A stretch of DNA of 52,256 bases from Phenylobacterium sp. (GTDB lineage Bacteria; Pseudomonadota; Alphaproteobacteria; Caulobacterales; Caulobacteraceae), in the NCBI GenBank assembly GCA_020402585.1, contig JADBZH010000103.1, positions 1 to 52,256 of the forward strand. Reading direction: 5' to 3'. Each line of letters begins with the position of its first letter. Position 1 is the first letter of the stretch. Both the position numbers and the translations under genes were made by a program. Shown here in pieces: positions 42,148 to 51,100 of the stretch. A model generated the notes under the pieces. It did not search any database, was not told where the DNA came from, and worked only from the letters and a program-made list of their open reading frames with translations.

Positions 42148-43320
42148 TTACAGGCGCTCGATGATGGTCACGTTGGCCAGACCACCGCCTTCGCACATGG
42201 TCTGCAGGCCGTAGCGACCGCCCTTGCCCTTCAGGGCGTTGAGCAGGGTGGCCATCAGCTTGGTGCCCGAGGCGCCGAGGGGGTGACCCAGGGCGATGGC
42301 GCCGCCGTTGATGTTGAGCTTGTCAGGGTCGACGCCGAGGCGCTGCAGGTAGGCGACCGGCACCGAGGCGAAGGCCTCGTTGACCTCGAAGACATCGATG
42401 TCCTCGACCTTCATGCCGGCCCGCTTCAGGGCGCGCTCGGTGGCGGGAAGCGGGGCTTCCAGCATGATCACCGGGTCATGGCCCATGACCGACAGATGGT
42501 GGATGCGGGCCAGGGGCGTCAGGTTGTGCTCCTTCAGGGCGCGCTCCGAGACGACCATGACGCCGGAGGCGCCGTCGCAGATCTGGCTGGAGGAGGCCGC
42601 CGTGATCCGGCCGCCTTCACGCAGCAGCTTCACGCCGCGGATGCCGTCGAGGCTGGCGTCGAAGCGGATGCCCTCGTCCACCGAGTGGATGACGGTGTTG
42701 CCATCGGCGTCCTTGATCTCGACGCCGATGATCTCGTCCTTGAAGGCGCCGGCCTGGGTCGCGGCGATCGCGCGCTGGTGGCTGCGATAGCTGTACTCGT
42801 CCAGCTGGTCCTTGGTCAGGTTGTACTTCTCGGCGACCATCTCAGCGCCCATGAACTGGGAGAACTGGATGCCGGGATAGCGCTCTTCCTGCCAGGGGCT
42901 CTTGGGCACGCCGAAGCCGTTCTGGGCCGGCAGGGACACCGACAGGCCCATGGGCACGCGGCTCATGCTCTCGACGCCGGCGGCGATGACCACGTCCATG
43001 GTGCCGGACATCACCGCCTGGGCGGCGAACTGCAGGGCCTGCTGGGACGAGCCGCACTGGCGGTCGACGCTGGTGGCGGGCACGCTCTCGGGCAGCCTGG
43101 AGGCCAGCACGGCGTTGCGGGCGACGTTGGTGGACTGCTCGCCCACCTGCATGACGCAGCCCATGACCACGTCCTCGACGGCGGCCGGATCAATCGAGGT
43201 CCGGTCGACCAGGTCGTTCAGCACGACGGCGGCGAGGTCCGTCGGGTGCCAGTCCTTCAGCTTGCCGCCCTTGCGGCCGCCGGCGGTGCGACCCGCCGCA
43301 ACGATATAGGCCTCGGCCAT
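42148..43320 (-). CDS. Acetyl-CoA acetyltransferase (thiolase)
   Basis: Thiolase joining or cleaving acyl-CoA units in beta-oxidation or acetoacetyl-CoA formation. The start MAEAYIVAAGRTAGG at 43320 gives 390 residues. Catalytic residues are C89 (VDRQCGSSQQ), H346 (GHPLGASG) and C376 (MCEGGG), spaced as in known thiolases. The sequence resembles FadA-like enzymes more than PhaA, but substrate length cannot be fixed. It is followed by the SDR gene. Confidence 0.95.
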   Translation of the reverse strand: MAEAYIVAAGRTAGGRKGGKLKDWHPTDLAAVVLNDLVDRTSIDPAAVEDVVMGCVMQVGEQSTNVARNAVLASRLPESVPATSVDRQCGSSQQALQFAAQAVMSGTMDVVIAAGVESMSRVPMGLSVSLPAQNGFGVPKSPWQEERYPGIQFSQFMGAEMVAEKYNLTKDQLDEYSYRSHQRAIAATQAGAFKDEIIGVEIKDADGNTVIHSVDEGIRFDASLDGIRGVKLLREGGRITAASSSQICDGASGVMVVSERALKEHNLTPLARIHHLSVMGHDPVIMLEAPLPATERALKRAGMKVEDIDVFEVNEAFASVPVAYLQRLGVDPDKLNINGGAIALGHPLGASGTKLMATLLNALKGKGGRYGLQTMCEGGGLANVTIIERL

Positions 43321-43428
43321 GTCTTCGCTCCCATCTTCGCCCCCGGGCGATCCCGGGGCGCTTCGGGGCGGGACCATAGGCCGCGGACGCGGGGGAAGCC
43401 AAGCCGTTCCGCACCCGGCGGGTCGGGA

Positions 43429-43926
43429 TCAGACCGAGAAAACCCGGGCCAGCAGGCGATTCAGGGCCTCGGCGTCGATCGCGTCGAAGGCCGCGGGGAT
43501 CTCGGAGTCCACGTCCAGCACCGCGATCAGGTCACCGCCGGCGTCGAAGACCGGGCAGACGATCTCGCTGGCCGAGCGGGAGTCGCAGGCGATGTGCCCC
43601 GGGAAGGCGTGGACGTCCTCGACAACCAGGGTCTCGCGCCGCTGCGCCGCCGTCCCGCAGACCCCCTTGCCGAAGGCGATGCGCAGGCAGCCCAGCGTGC
43701 CCTGGTAGGGCCCGAGCACCAGCTCGTCCGGCCGCCCGGGATCAACCCGGTAGAAGCCGGTCCAGAAAAAGTGCGGGAAGGACTGGGCCAGCATGCCGGC
43801 CACCACCGCCATGCGGGCGGTCAGGTCGGGCTCGCCCTCCAGGACCGAGGCGACCTCGCCCTCCAGGGCGGCGTAGCGCGCGGCCTTGTCCTGCGGGAGT
43901 TCTACGGAGTTGAAGGCTTCGGCCAT
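43429..43926 (-). CDS. msrC: Free methionine-(R)-sulfoxide reductase (GAF domain)
   Basis: Reduces free methionine-R-sulfoxide using a thioredoxin-type partner. The 165-residue GAF protein carries the three conserved cysteines C80 (TLGCLRIAFG), C90 (GKGVCGTAA) and C114 (HIACDS), with the same 10- and 24-residue spacings as E. coli fRMsr. The N-terminal FFWTGFYRV is also typical. It is divergent from the TauE/SafE-type gene, with 44 bases between the starts. Confidence 0.93.
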   Translation of the reverse strand: MAEAFNSVELPQDKAARYAALEGEVASVLEGEPDLTARMAVVAGMLAQSFPHFFWTGFYRVDPGRPDELVLGPYQGTLGCLRIAFGKGVCGTAAQRRETLVVEDVHAFPGHIACDSRSASEIVCPVFDAGGDLIAVLDVDSEIPAAFDAIDAEALNRLLARVFSV

Positions 43927-43970
43927 GGGGTCTCTATAGCAGCACCGGACGACCGGCGGCGAGGCTGTGC

Positions 43971-44663
43971 ATGATCACCCTGGATTTCGGCGGCGGCCTG
44001 CTGCTGGGCCTGGCCTCCAGCCTGCACTGCGCCGGCATGTGCGGCGGCATCGCCGCCTCCATCGCCCTGGCGACGGCGCCGGAGGCGGGAACCGGCGGCC
44101 GGCTCCTCGCCCTCCTCCAGGCCCAGGCGGGCAAGGCGGCGGGCTACATGGCGGCGGGGGCGGCCCTGGGCTGGGCCGGGGCGGGCCTCTACGGCGCCCT
44201 CGACTTGGCCGAGGCCTTCGGGATCCTGCAGAAGGTCAGCGCCGCGGTCCTCATCTGGACGGCCCTCGGCCTGATGGGCCTCGTCCCCTCCCCCGCCATC
44301 CTGGGACGCCTGTTCCAGCCCCTGGCGCGCTGGATGCTGAAGGCCCGGCGCTCGTCGCGCGGCCTGGCGGCGACGGCGGCGGGCCTGGCCTGGGGCCTGA
44401 TCCCCTGCGGCATGGTCTACGCCGCCCTGCTCTACGCCTTGCTGGCCGGAACCCCGGGCCGGGGCGCCCTGGTCATGGCCGGCTTCGCCCTGGGCGTCCT
44501 GCCCTCGGTGACGGCGGCGGCCCTCGGCGCCTCCAGCCTGGTGCGGGCGGGATCGCGGCCCGCCCTACGCATGGCCGCCGGAGGGGCCCTCATCGCCTTC
44601 GCCCTCGCCACCCTGGCCTGGCCCGCCGGAACCGCCCCGGGCCTGTGCCTTCCCGCCTCCTGA
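43971..44663 (+). CDS. Sulfite exporter TauE/SafE-type (DsbD_2-like) membrane protein
   Basis: Integral membrane protein of 230 residues with six or more helices. The N-terminal LHCAGMCGG motif and the matching GLIPCGMVYAALLYAL in the second half give the paired-cysteine pattern of the DsbD-like/UreH-like group (PF13386). Members are linked with heavy-metal transport or cytochrome oxidase maturation. No cco or metal gene is near, so the role stays open. A palindromic repeat pair follows. Confidence 0.88.
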   Translation: MITLDFGGGLLLGLASSLHCAGMCGGIAASIALATAPEAGTGGRLLALLQAQAGKAAGYMAAGAALGWAGAGLYGALDLAEAFGILQKVSAAVLIWTALGLMGLVPSPAILGRLFQPLARWMLKARRSSRGLAATAAGLAWGLIPCGMVYAALLYALLAGTPGRGALVMAGFALGVLPSVTAAALGASSLVRAGSRPALRMAAGGALIAFALATLAWPAGTAPGLCLPAS

Positions 44664-44698
44664 ACCCCCGAGGCGGAGGGGGTCGGCTGACCCGCCGT

Positions 44699-44807
44699 TG
44701 ACCCCCTCACCCGGCTTCGCCGGGAGCTCCCCCTAATGGGGAGCAATTAGCCCATTAATTCCTCCCCCCAGGGGGAGGTGGCGCGCCCAGCGCGACGGAG
44801 GGGATCA
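44699..44807. repeat. Dispersed palindromic repeat pair (locus 3)
   Basis: Two copies of the element seen at 1-111 and 26706-26876, here facing each other. One runs TGACCCCCTC to GGGGAGCAAT (44699-44747) with a CCCGGCTTCGCCGGG hairpin. The other (44757-44807) is inverted, from AATTCCTCCCCC to GGAGGGGATCA. It fills most of the gap between the TauE/SafE-type gene and the P450. Confidence 0.82.
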
Positions 44808-44872
44808 AACGCCCCTCCGGATAGAGCCATATTGAACGGCCGGGAACTTGGTGAAATGGTCCCGCCGGGTCC

Positions 44873-44892
44873 GACTCCGGGGCCGAGGATTC
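44873..44892. promoter_or_regulatory. Two GANTC sites before the P450 gene
   Basis: GACTC at 44873-44877 and GATTC at 44888-44892 lie 18-37 bases before the GTG start. Paired GANTC sites in a promoter can be targets of CcrM methylation; the link is inferred. Confidence 0.4.
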
Positions 44893-44909
44893 ATTCAGGG
44901 AGCCGCCCC

Positions 44910-46181
44910 GTGATCGCCCAGGACATCGCCCAGACCATTGTCGACCCCCGCGCCTATGCCGACGGCAAGCGGATCGACGACGCCTTCGCCTATCTTCGCC
45001 GGGAGGCGCCCCTGGCGCAGGCCCAGCCGGAGGGCTTTGATCCCTTCTGGGTGGTGACCCGCCACGCCGACATCCTGGAGGTGGAGCGCCAGAACGAGCT
45101 GTTCCACAATGGCGACCGGGCGACCACCCTGGTGACCATCGAGGCCGACCGGAAGGTGCGCGAGATGATGGGCGGCAGCCCCCACCTCGTCCGCTCCCTC
45201 GTCCAGATGGACAACCCCGACCACATGGCCTACCGGCGCCTGACCCAGGGCTGGTTCATGCCGCAGAACCTGCGCAAGCTCGAGGACCGCATCCGCGAGA
45301 TCGCCCGGGGCTTCGTCGACCGGATGGCGGCGCAGGGCGACCGCTGCGACTTCGCCCGGGACGTGGCCTTCCTCTACCCCCTGCATGTCATCATGGAGGT
45401 GATCGGCCTGCCGGAAGCGGACGAGCCGCGCATGCTCAAGCTGACCCAGGAGCTGTTCGGCAGCGCGGACCCGGACCTCAACCGGACCGGCGAGGAGATG
45501 ACCATCAGCGCCAACGGCGTCGACACCATCCAGGCCGTCGTCATGGACTTCATGACCTATTTCAACGCCATCACCGAGGACCGCCGGAAGAGTCCCCGCG
45601 ACGACCTGGCCAGCGTGATCGCCAACGGCCAGGTGAACGGCGCGCCCCTCGGCCACCTGGAGGCCATGAGCTACTACATCATCGCCGCCACCGCCGGGCA
45701 CGACACCACCTCGTCCACCACGGCGGGCGGCCTGTGGGCCCTGGCCGAAAACCCCGACCAGTTCCGCAAGCTGAAGGCCGACCCGTCCCTGATCCCGGGC
45801 CTGGTGGAGGAGTCCATCCGCTGGGTCACCCCGGTGAAGCACTTCATGCGCTCGGCCACCGCCGACGCCGAGCTGGCCGGCCAGAAGATCGCCAAGGGCG
45901 ACTGGATGATGCTCTGCTATCCCTCCGGCAACCGCGACGAGGCCCAGTTCGCCGACCCCTTCCGCTTCGACATCACCCGCAGCCCCAACAAGCACGTGGC
46001 CTTCGGCTACGGCGCCCATGTCTGCCTGGGCCAGCACCTGGGCCGGATGGAGATGCGCATCCTGTGGGAAGAGCTCCTGCCCCGCCTGGAGAGCGTGGAG
46101 CTGGACGGCGCCCCCCGCAACATGGTCGCCAACTTCGTCTGCGGCCCCAAGTCGGTGCCGATCCGCTTCAAGATGACCTGA
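44910..46181 (+). CDS. Cytochrome P450
   Basis: Heme monooxygenase of 423 residues; soluble, with no membrane anchor. The GTG start at 44910 follows AGGGAG and begins [13 protein letters not shown]; the longer frame runs into the repeat. The I-helix oxygen-binding motif AGHDTTSS is near 262-269, ExxR is E301-S-I-R304, and the heme-ligand loop [10 protein letters not shown] places the cysteine at C372. The substrate cannot be deduced. A rubredoxin gene starts 16 bases downstream and is a likely redox partner; no ferredoxin or reductase gene is nearby. Confidence 0.95.
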   Translation: MIAQDIAQTIVDPRAYADGKRIDDAFAYLRREAPLAQAQPEGFDPFWVVTRHADILEVERQNELFHNGDRATTLVTIEADRKVREMMGGSPHLVRSLVQMDNPDHMAYRRLTQGWFMPQNLRKLEDRIREIARGFVDRMAAQGDRCDFARDVAFLYPLHVIMEVIGLPEADEPRMLKLTQELFGSADPDLNRTGEEMTISANGVDTIQAVVMDFMTYFNAITEDRRKSPRDDLASVIANGQVNGAPLGHLEAMSYYIIAATAGHDTTSSTTAGGLWALAENPDQFRKLKADPSLIPGLVEESIRWVTPVKHFMRSATADAELAGQKIAKGDWMMLCYPSGNRDEAQFADPFRFDITRSPNKHVAFGYGAHVCLGQHLGRMEMRILWEELLPRLESVELDGAPRNMVANFVCGPKSVPIRFKMT

Positions 46182-46197
46182 GCCGGAGGGCGCCCCC

Positions 46198-46374
46198 GTG
46201 GCCGAGGCCTTCAAGACCTGGCAGTGCCGCACCTGCGGCTACATCTACGACGAAGAGGCCGGCGACCCGCCCGAGGGCCTGGCCCCCGGCACCCGCTGGT
46301 CCGACATCCCCGCCGACTGGATCTGCCCCCTGTGCGGCACGCCCAAGTCGGACTTCGACATGGTGGAGTTCTGA
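46198..46374 (+). CDS. Rubredoxin
   Basis: A 58-residue electron-transfer protein with a single mononuclear iron site. Two CxxC knuckles, [15 protein letters not shown] (C10, C13) and [12 protein letters not shown] (C43, C46), and the conserved tryptophans and Asp-rich loop are all present. The GTG start at 46198 is preceded by GGAGG. The gene is 16 bases after the P450 stop, so the pair is probably one operon. Rubredoxins usually serve alkane hydroxylases or oxygen reduction; service to a P450 is inferred from position. Confidence 0.93.
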   Translation: MAEAFKTWQCRTCGYIYDEEAGDPPEGLAPGTRWSDIPADWICPLCGTPKSDFDMVEF

Positions 46375-46440
46375 CCCGCCGCGCATGCACGAGGCCCTGG
46401 AACACAGCCTACGGTCCCGGGAAACGAAGGTTCTCCGGCG

Positions 46441-46956
46441 ATGAGGGCGATTTCGCTCGTCCAGCTCTCACCCGACGGGCTGGCGGCTCTGGCGCGTGGA
46501 GACCTTGAGGCGGCGCGGCGTTGCTTCCCCTTCCGGGTGGGAGACTACTTCATCGGCCCCGAATGCCTCAGGACCTGGCGCCTGCGTGAGGCGCAGATCG
46601 CCGGGGAGCCGGAGGCGGCGGGCTGGGTGACACGGTTCATCGTGGATCCCAGCCTGACGGCGGCCGTCGGCAGGGCAGGCTTCCATGGCCCCCCGGATGC
46701 AGAGGGCCGTGTCGAGGTCGGATACTCGGTAGACCCGGTCTTCCGCCGCCGCGGCTATGCCCGGGCGGCGCTCCTGGCGCTGCTGGACTGGGCGCGTTCC
46801 GACCCGTCCATCCAGACGGTCAGGGCCAGCATCGCCCCTGGAAACCTGGCCTCGCGCCAGCTTGTCGACGCCCACGGCTTCATCGAGGTCGGCGAGCAAT
46901 GGGACGACGAAGACGGCCTCGAGATGATCTTCGAGGTGAACCGGGGCGGCTTCTAG
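46441..46956 (+). CDS. GNAT family N-acetyltransferase
   Basis: Predicted acetyltransferase of 171 residues, substrate unknown. GNAT signatures are WVTRFIVDPSL, VEVGYSVDPVFRRRGYARAAL (acetyl-CoA loop RRRGYA), and ASIAPGNLASRQLVDAHGF toward the C terminus. It resembles the RimJ/RimL-like group. It lies 66 bases after the rubredoxin gene but may not belong to that unit. Confidence 0.87.
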   Translation: MRAISLVQLSPDGLAALARGDLEAARRCFPFRVGDYFIGPECLRTWRLREAQIAGEPEAAGWVTRFIVDPSLTAAVGRAGFHGPPDAEGRVEVGYSVDPVFRRRGYARAALLALLDWARSDPSIQTVRASIAPGNLASRQLVDAHGFIEVGEQWDDEDGLEMIFEVNRGGF

Positions 46957-47024
46957 AGCGCGCTTCGGCAAGGGCCGCGAGCCCGGCTTGACGGGTTCCC
47001 GCCGGAGGGCTGACGGCCCGCAGG

Positions 47025-47055
47025 AAAAAGGCGGCGCCCCGCGAAGGACGCCGCC
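47025..47055 (-). terminator. Rho-independent terminator after the VOC gene
   Basis: On the minus strand a GGCGGCG arm (47049-47055) pairs with CGCCGCC (47030-47036), followed by TTTTT (47025-47029). It lies 32 bases beyond the VOC stop. Confidence 0.85.
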
Positions 47056-47086
47056 CGTATCCGCCAAAGGCCCTTTCAGGCCCGGA

Positions 47087-47461
47087 TCACATCCGGTGCA
47101 GGGCGCACAGCTTGTTGCCGTCCGGATCGCGCAGATAGGCCAGGTACATCTTGCCCGAACCGCCTTCGCGCACGCCGGGCGGATCCTCGCAGGTGGTCCC
47201 GCCCGAGGCGACGCCCGCCGCGTGCCAGGCGTCGGCCTGGGCCGGCGTGGTGCAGGCGAATCCGATGGTGCCGCCGTTGGCGGCCGTGGCCGGCTCGCCA
47301 TTGATCGGCTGCGAGACCGAGAAGATGCCCGTGGGCGTGATGTAGAAGATCCGGTGCCCATCCACCCGGGCCGGCGGCACGCCCAGCGTGCCCAGCACGG
47401 CGTCGTAGAAGGTCTTGGCCTTCTCCAGGTTATTGGTGCCGATCATGATGTGCGAAAACAT
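47087..47461 (-). CDS. VOC family (glyoxalase-like) protein
   Basis: A 124-residue single-chain vicinal oxygen chelate protein. The start MFSHIMIGTNNLEKAKTF at 47461 opens the typical fold, and the end reads MYLAYLRDPDGNKLCALHRM. The N-terminal histidine (H4) and the central E/H positions suit a metal site, but the substrate is unknown. The call could cover glyoxalase I-like or bleomycin-resistance-like functions. A strong terminator follows. Confidence 0.87.
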   Translation of the reverse strand: MFSHIMIGTNNLEKAKTFYDAVLGTLGVPPARVDGHRIFYITPTGIFSVSQPINGEPATAANGGTIGFACTTPAQADAWHAAGVASGGTTCEDPPGVREGGSGKMYLAYLRDPDGNKLCALHRM

Positions 47462-47563
47462 CGGTCTCTCCCCTTGTGCATGGCCGTCCGTCGCGGACGG
47501 GGCGGGCGGCATAGAAGGGGGTTTGGGGGGCGGAGGCAATGGGGACCTGCCGCCGTCAGGACC

Positions 47564-48037
47564 CTAGAGCACCGGGGTGGAGCGCTTGATGACCGTCTTG
47601 ACCGCGAAGCTCGACTGAATCCTTGCGACGCCAGGGATCCGGGTCAAGGCCGACAGGAGATCCTGATAAGCGTCGAGGTCAGGCAGAACCGCACGGATCA
47701 GATAGTCGCTGCCGCCGGTCATCAGGAAGACGCTCATCACCTCGGGAAACCGGACAATCCGCTCTTCAAAGGCCGCGAGAGCCTCGCCCGACTGGCTCTC
47801 CAGGGTGACCGAAACAAAGACCGACATGGCGCCCAGAAGACGCCTTTCGTCGAACAGGGCCGTATAGCCTTCGATGTAGCCCTCGGCCTCCAGCCGGCGC
47901 ACGCGCCGAAGGGTCGGTGTCAGCGATAGGCCGATCTGGTCGCTTAAATCCCGCCAGCTGATCCGTCCATCTTCAGAAAGCTTGCGCAGAATGGCGAGGT
48001 CGAGCCGATCCAGCTCCGGATAGGCAATTGTCTTCAT
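47564..48037 (-). CDS. Lrp/AsnC family transcriptional regulator
   Basis: A 157-residue regulator with an N-terminal winged helix-turn-helix (about 8-60, LDLAILRKLSEDGRISWRDL) and a C-terminal RAM ligand-binding domain. The latter includes VMSVFLMTGGSDYLIRAVL with the conserved glycine-rich turn. It is divergent from the indolepyruvate oxidoreductase gene, with 120 bases between the starts. Lrp regulators often control such adjacent amino acid catabolic genes, so it probably senses an amino acid or keto acid. Confidence 0.93.
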   Translation of the reverse strand: MKTIAYPELDRLDLAILRKLSEDGRISWRDLSDQIGLSLTPTLRRVRRLEAEGYIEGYTALFDERRLLGAMSVFVSVTLESQSGEALAAFEERIVRFPEVMSVFLMTGGSDYLIRAVLPDLDAYQDLLSALTRIPGVARIQSSFAVKTVIKRSTPVL

Positions 48038-48081
48038 GAATGGGCCCTTAGAGAGTTCAAATCAGCTATAATTCCCCATTC
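48038..48081. promoter_or_regulatory. Inverted repeat between the Lrp and IOR genes
   Basis: GAATGGG at 48038-48044 and its complement CCCATTC at 48075-48081 lie 37 bases apart centre to centre. A spaced palindrome is compatible with an Lrp octamer, but the motif is short. It is a candidate operator only. Confidence 0.3.
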
Positions 48082-48111
48082 AGATAGCCCTTTTTGGTGA
48101 CAATCGCCATG

Positions 48112-48153
48112 GATTCAGGCCTAGATTCCCCTGCGGTATCAGCGTGCGGAGTC
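48112..48153. promoter_or_regulatory. Cluster of three GANTC sites before the IOR gene
   Basis: GATTC at 48112-48116, GATTC at 48124-48128 and GAGTC at 48149-48153 fall within 42 bases directly before the ATG at 48158. Such density is unusual at this GC content and suggests CcrM/GcrA influence. Confidence 0.45.
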
Positions 48154-48157
48154 CCCC

Positions 48158-51100
48158 ATGACGCTCAGCTCTCCCGCTTTCAGTCTCGATGACATCTACA
48201 CTCGGGATGAGGGCCGCGCCTTCATGACCGGGATTCAGGCCCTGGTGCGGTTACCCATGTCGCAGAGACGAAGGGACCGCGGGTTGGGCCTCTCCACGGC
48301 GGGGCTTATCTCCGGCTACCGGGGATCGCCGCTCGGCGCCTATGACCAACAGCTCTGGCGGGCGCAGAAGCACCTTGCCGACCATGACGTGGTCTTCCAG
48401 CCGGGCCTGAACGAGGACCTCGCCGCCACCGCCCTTTGGGGCGCCCAGATGCACCGCGCCTTCGGGGCGACCCGGGTCGATGGCGTCTTCGGCGTCTGGT
48501 ATGGAAAGGGTCCGGGGGTAGACCGGAGCGGAGACGCCTTCCGCAGCGCCAACATCATCGGAACCGCTGCGTTGGGCGGCGTCCTCGCGGTGGCGGGAGA
48601 CGACCACGCCGCCCAGTCCAGCATGTTTCCCCACCAGACCGACCTGATCTTTCAGTCTGTCTCCATGCCCGTGCTGCAACCGGCGGATGTGGCCGACATC
48701 CTGCGCCTCGGCGCAGCGGGCATCGCCCTGTCGCGATACTCCGGCCTCTGGGTCGCCATGAAGACCGTCGCTGAGGTGGTCGAAAGCGCCGGCGTGGTCG
48801 ATCTCGCGCCTGTGGGGGAGCCTCGCACCCCCACTGCGGCCCTCCCACCTCATGGGCTGAACTGGGACCCCGGACTGGCCTGGCCGGGGCAGAGGGCCGA
48901 GCTGGAGCGGCGCCTGCTGGAGGAGCGCCTGCCCGCCGCGCGGGCCTGGGCGTCGGCCAACCGCATCGACCGCCCGGTGATCGATGCGCGCGCCAAGCAA
49001 CTCTGCATCGTGACCACCGGCAAGGCGCACCAGGACGTCCTCCAGGCCCTGGAAGACCTGGGCCTTGATCCCGCCGACGCCAGCGACCTTGGCGTCTGTC
49101 TCTATCAGGTGGCCATGACCTGGCCCCTGGGCCTGGACGACCTGATGGCCTTCGCCGCCGGGGCCGGCGAGATCCTGGTGGTGGAGGAAAAGCAGCCCAT
49201 CGTCGAGGACCAGCTCAAGGCTGGCCTTTTCAACTACCCCGCTGCGCGTCGGCCCCGGGTGACCGGAAAGACCGACGGTGCGGGCGCACCCCTCCTGCCG
49301 GCGACCTTGGAGCTGAATCCCCTGCTCGTAGCGCAAGCCCTGGTCGCCCGCCTGACGGCGCTGAACTCGCCGGCGCAGGAGAGGCTTCGTCAACGCCTGG
49401 CCGAGCTGGAGGCCGGATGCTCAGCCGAGCTGCCGGTCTTTCCGCTGCGCAAGCCCTTCTTCTGCTCAGGGTGCCCGCACAACCGCTCCACCCGTACGCC
49501 GGAGGGTTCGGTTTCCGGCGGCGGCATCGGCTGTCACATCATGGCCCTGTCCCAGCCGGCGCTCCGGACGCCGACCTTCAGCCATATGGGCGGGGAGGGT
49601 CTGCAGTGGGTCGGCGCCGCGCCCTTCTCGGCGACGGAGCATGTTTTCCAGAACCTGGGGGATGGCACCTATCAGCACTCCGGTGTCCTCGCGATCCGGG
49701 CCGCCGTCGCGGCGGGCGCCAACATCACCTTCAAGATCCTTTTCAATGACGCCGTGGCGATGACCGGCGGCCAGCCCGCCGAAGGCGCACCCGATCCGGT
49801 GCGGATCCTGCGCCAGCTTGAGGCCGAGGGCGTACGGGCCATAGCCCTGGTCAGCGAGACGCCGGAACGCTGGCGCGACGCCACAGGTCTTCCCGCCAGT
49901 GCGCGCCTCCTTGACCGGGACGCCCTGGACGAGGTCCAGCGCGACTTCCGCCAGACCCCGGGCGTGACGGCCATCGTCTACGACCAGACCTGCGCGGCCG
50001 AGAAGCGTCGGCGGCGTAAGCGCGGCCTCCTCGAAACCCCGTCGAAGCGCCTGTACATCAATCCCAGGGTTTGCGAGGGCTGTGGCGACTGCTCCCGGGC
50101 CTCGAGCTGTATCTCCATTGAGCCCATCGAGACCGAGTTTGGCGCCAAGCGCCGGATCAACCAGTCGCAATGCAATCTCGACTTCTCCTGCGTTCAGGGT
50201 TTCTGCCCCAGTTTTGTCGAGCTGGAGGCGCCGGTGCTGAAGCGGCCCGATCCGCGCCGGCTTGAGGCGATCGAGGCCCAGGCCATGGGCGCCCTTCCCG
50301 ACCCGCCGGAACGGAGGCTCGACCGACCCTACAACATCTACATCGGCGGGATTGGCGGACTGGGCGTCCTGACCCTGGGCGCCATTCTGGGCGCGGCGGC
50401 CCACATCGACGGCAAGATCGCCACCGTCCTCGACTTCACGGGCCTGGCTCAGAAGAATGGCGCCGTGGTCAGCCAGGTCCGCATCGCGCCGGTCGGGCGA
50501 CCCATTCACGCCGCCCGCATCGGCGCGTCCCAGGCCGACCTGCTTCTTGGCGTCGACGCCGTGGTGGGCAGCGCCACCGACGCCATGCGTAAGATCGCCC
50601 GGGGCCGGACAGCGGCCATCCTGAACAGCGACGTCGCCCCCACCTCAGACGCTGTCAGCGACCGGGACGCGGCCCTTCCCAAGGACCAAATGATCGAGGC
50701 CGTGCTGGAGGTCTGCGACCCTCATGCGAGCGAGGTCCTGTCTGCGACGCAGATAACCCTGGGCCTTTTCGGCGACGCCATCGCCACCAACACCTTCCTG
50801 CTCGGCCTCGCCTTCCAGCGCGGCCTGATTCCCCTCAGCGAGGCGGCCATCCTCGCCGCCATCGAGGCCAATGGCGCGGCGGTCGCGCTGAACCTCAGGG
50901 CCTTCCGGTGGGGGCGGCTGGCCGTTGTCAACCGCGAGCGCGTGGAAGGGATCGCGTCCGTACCTGCGGCGGCGGCTGAGCCGACCCTGGCCGAGTTCAT
51001 CGCCCGGCGGGTGGAGGACCTGACCGCCTATCAGGACGCCGCCTATGCCCGCCGCTACCGCGCCCTGGTCGACCGGGCCCTGGCCGCTGCAGGCGGCGGA

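Noticed and set aside
41839..43974. Plus-strand open frame of 711 codons opposite the thiolase and msrC
   Set aside because: Shadow created by GC-rich codon usage of genuine minus-strand genes.
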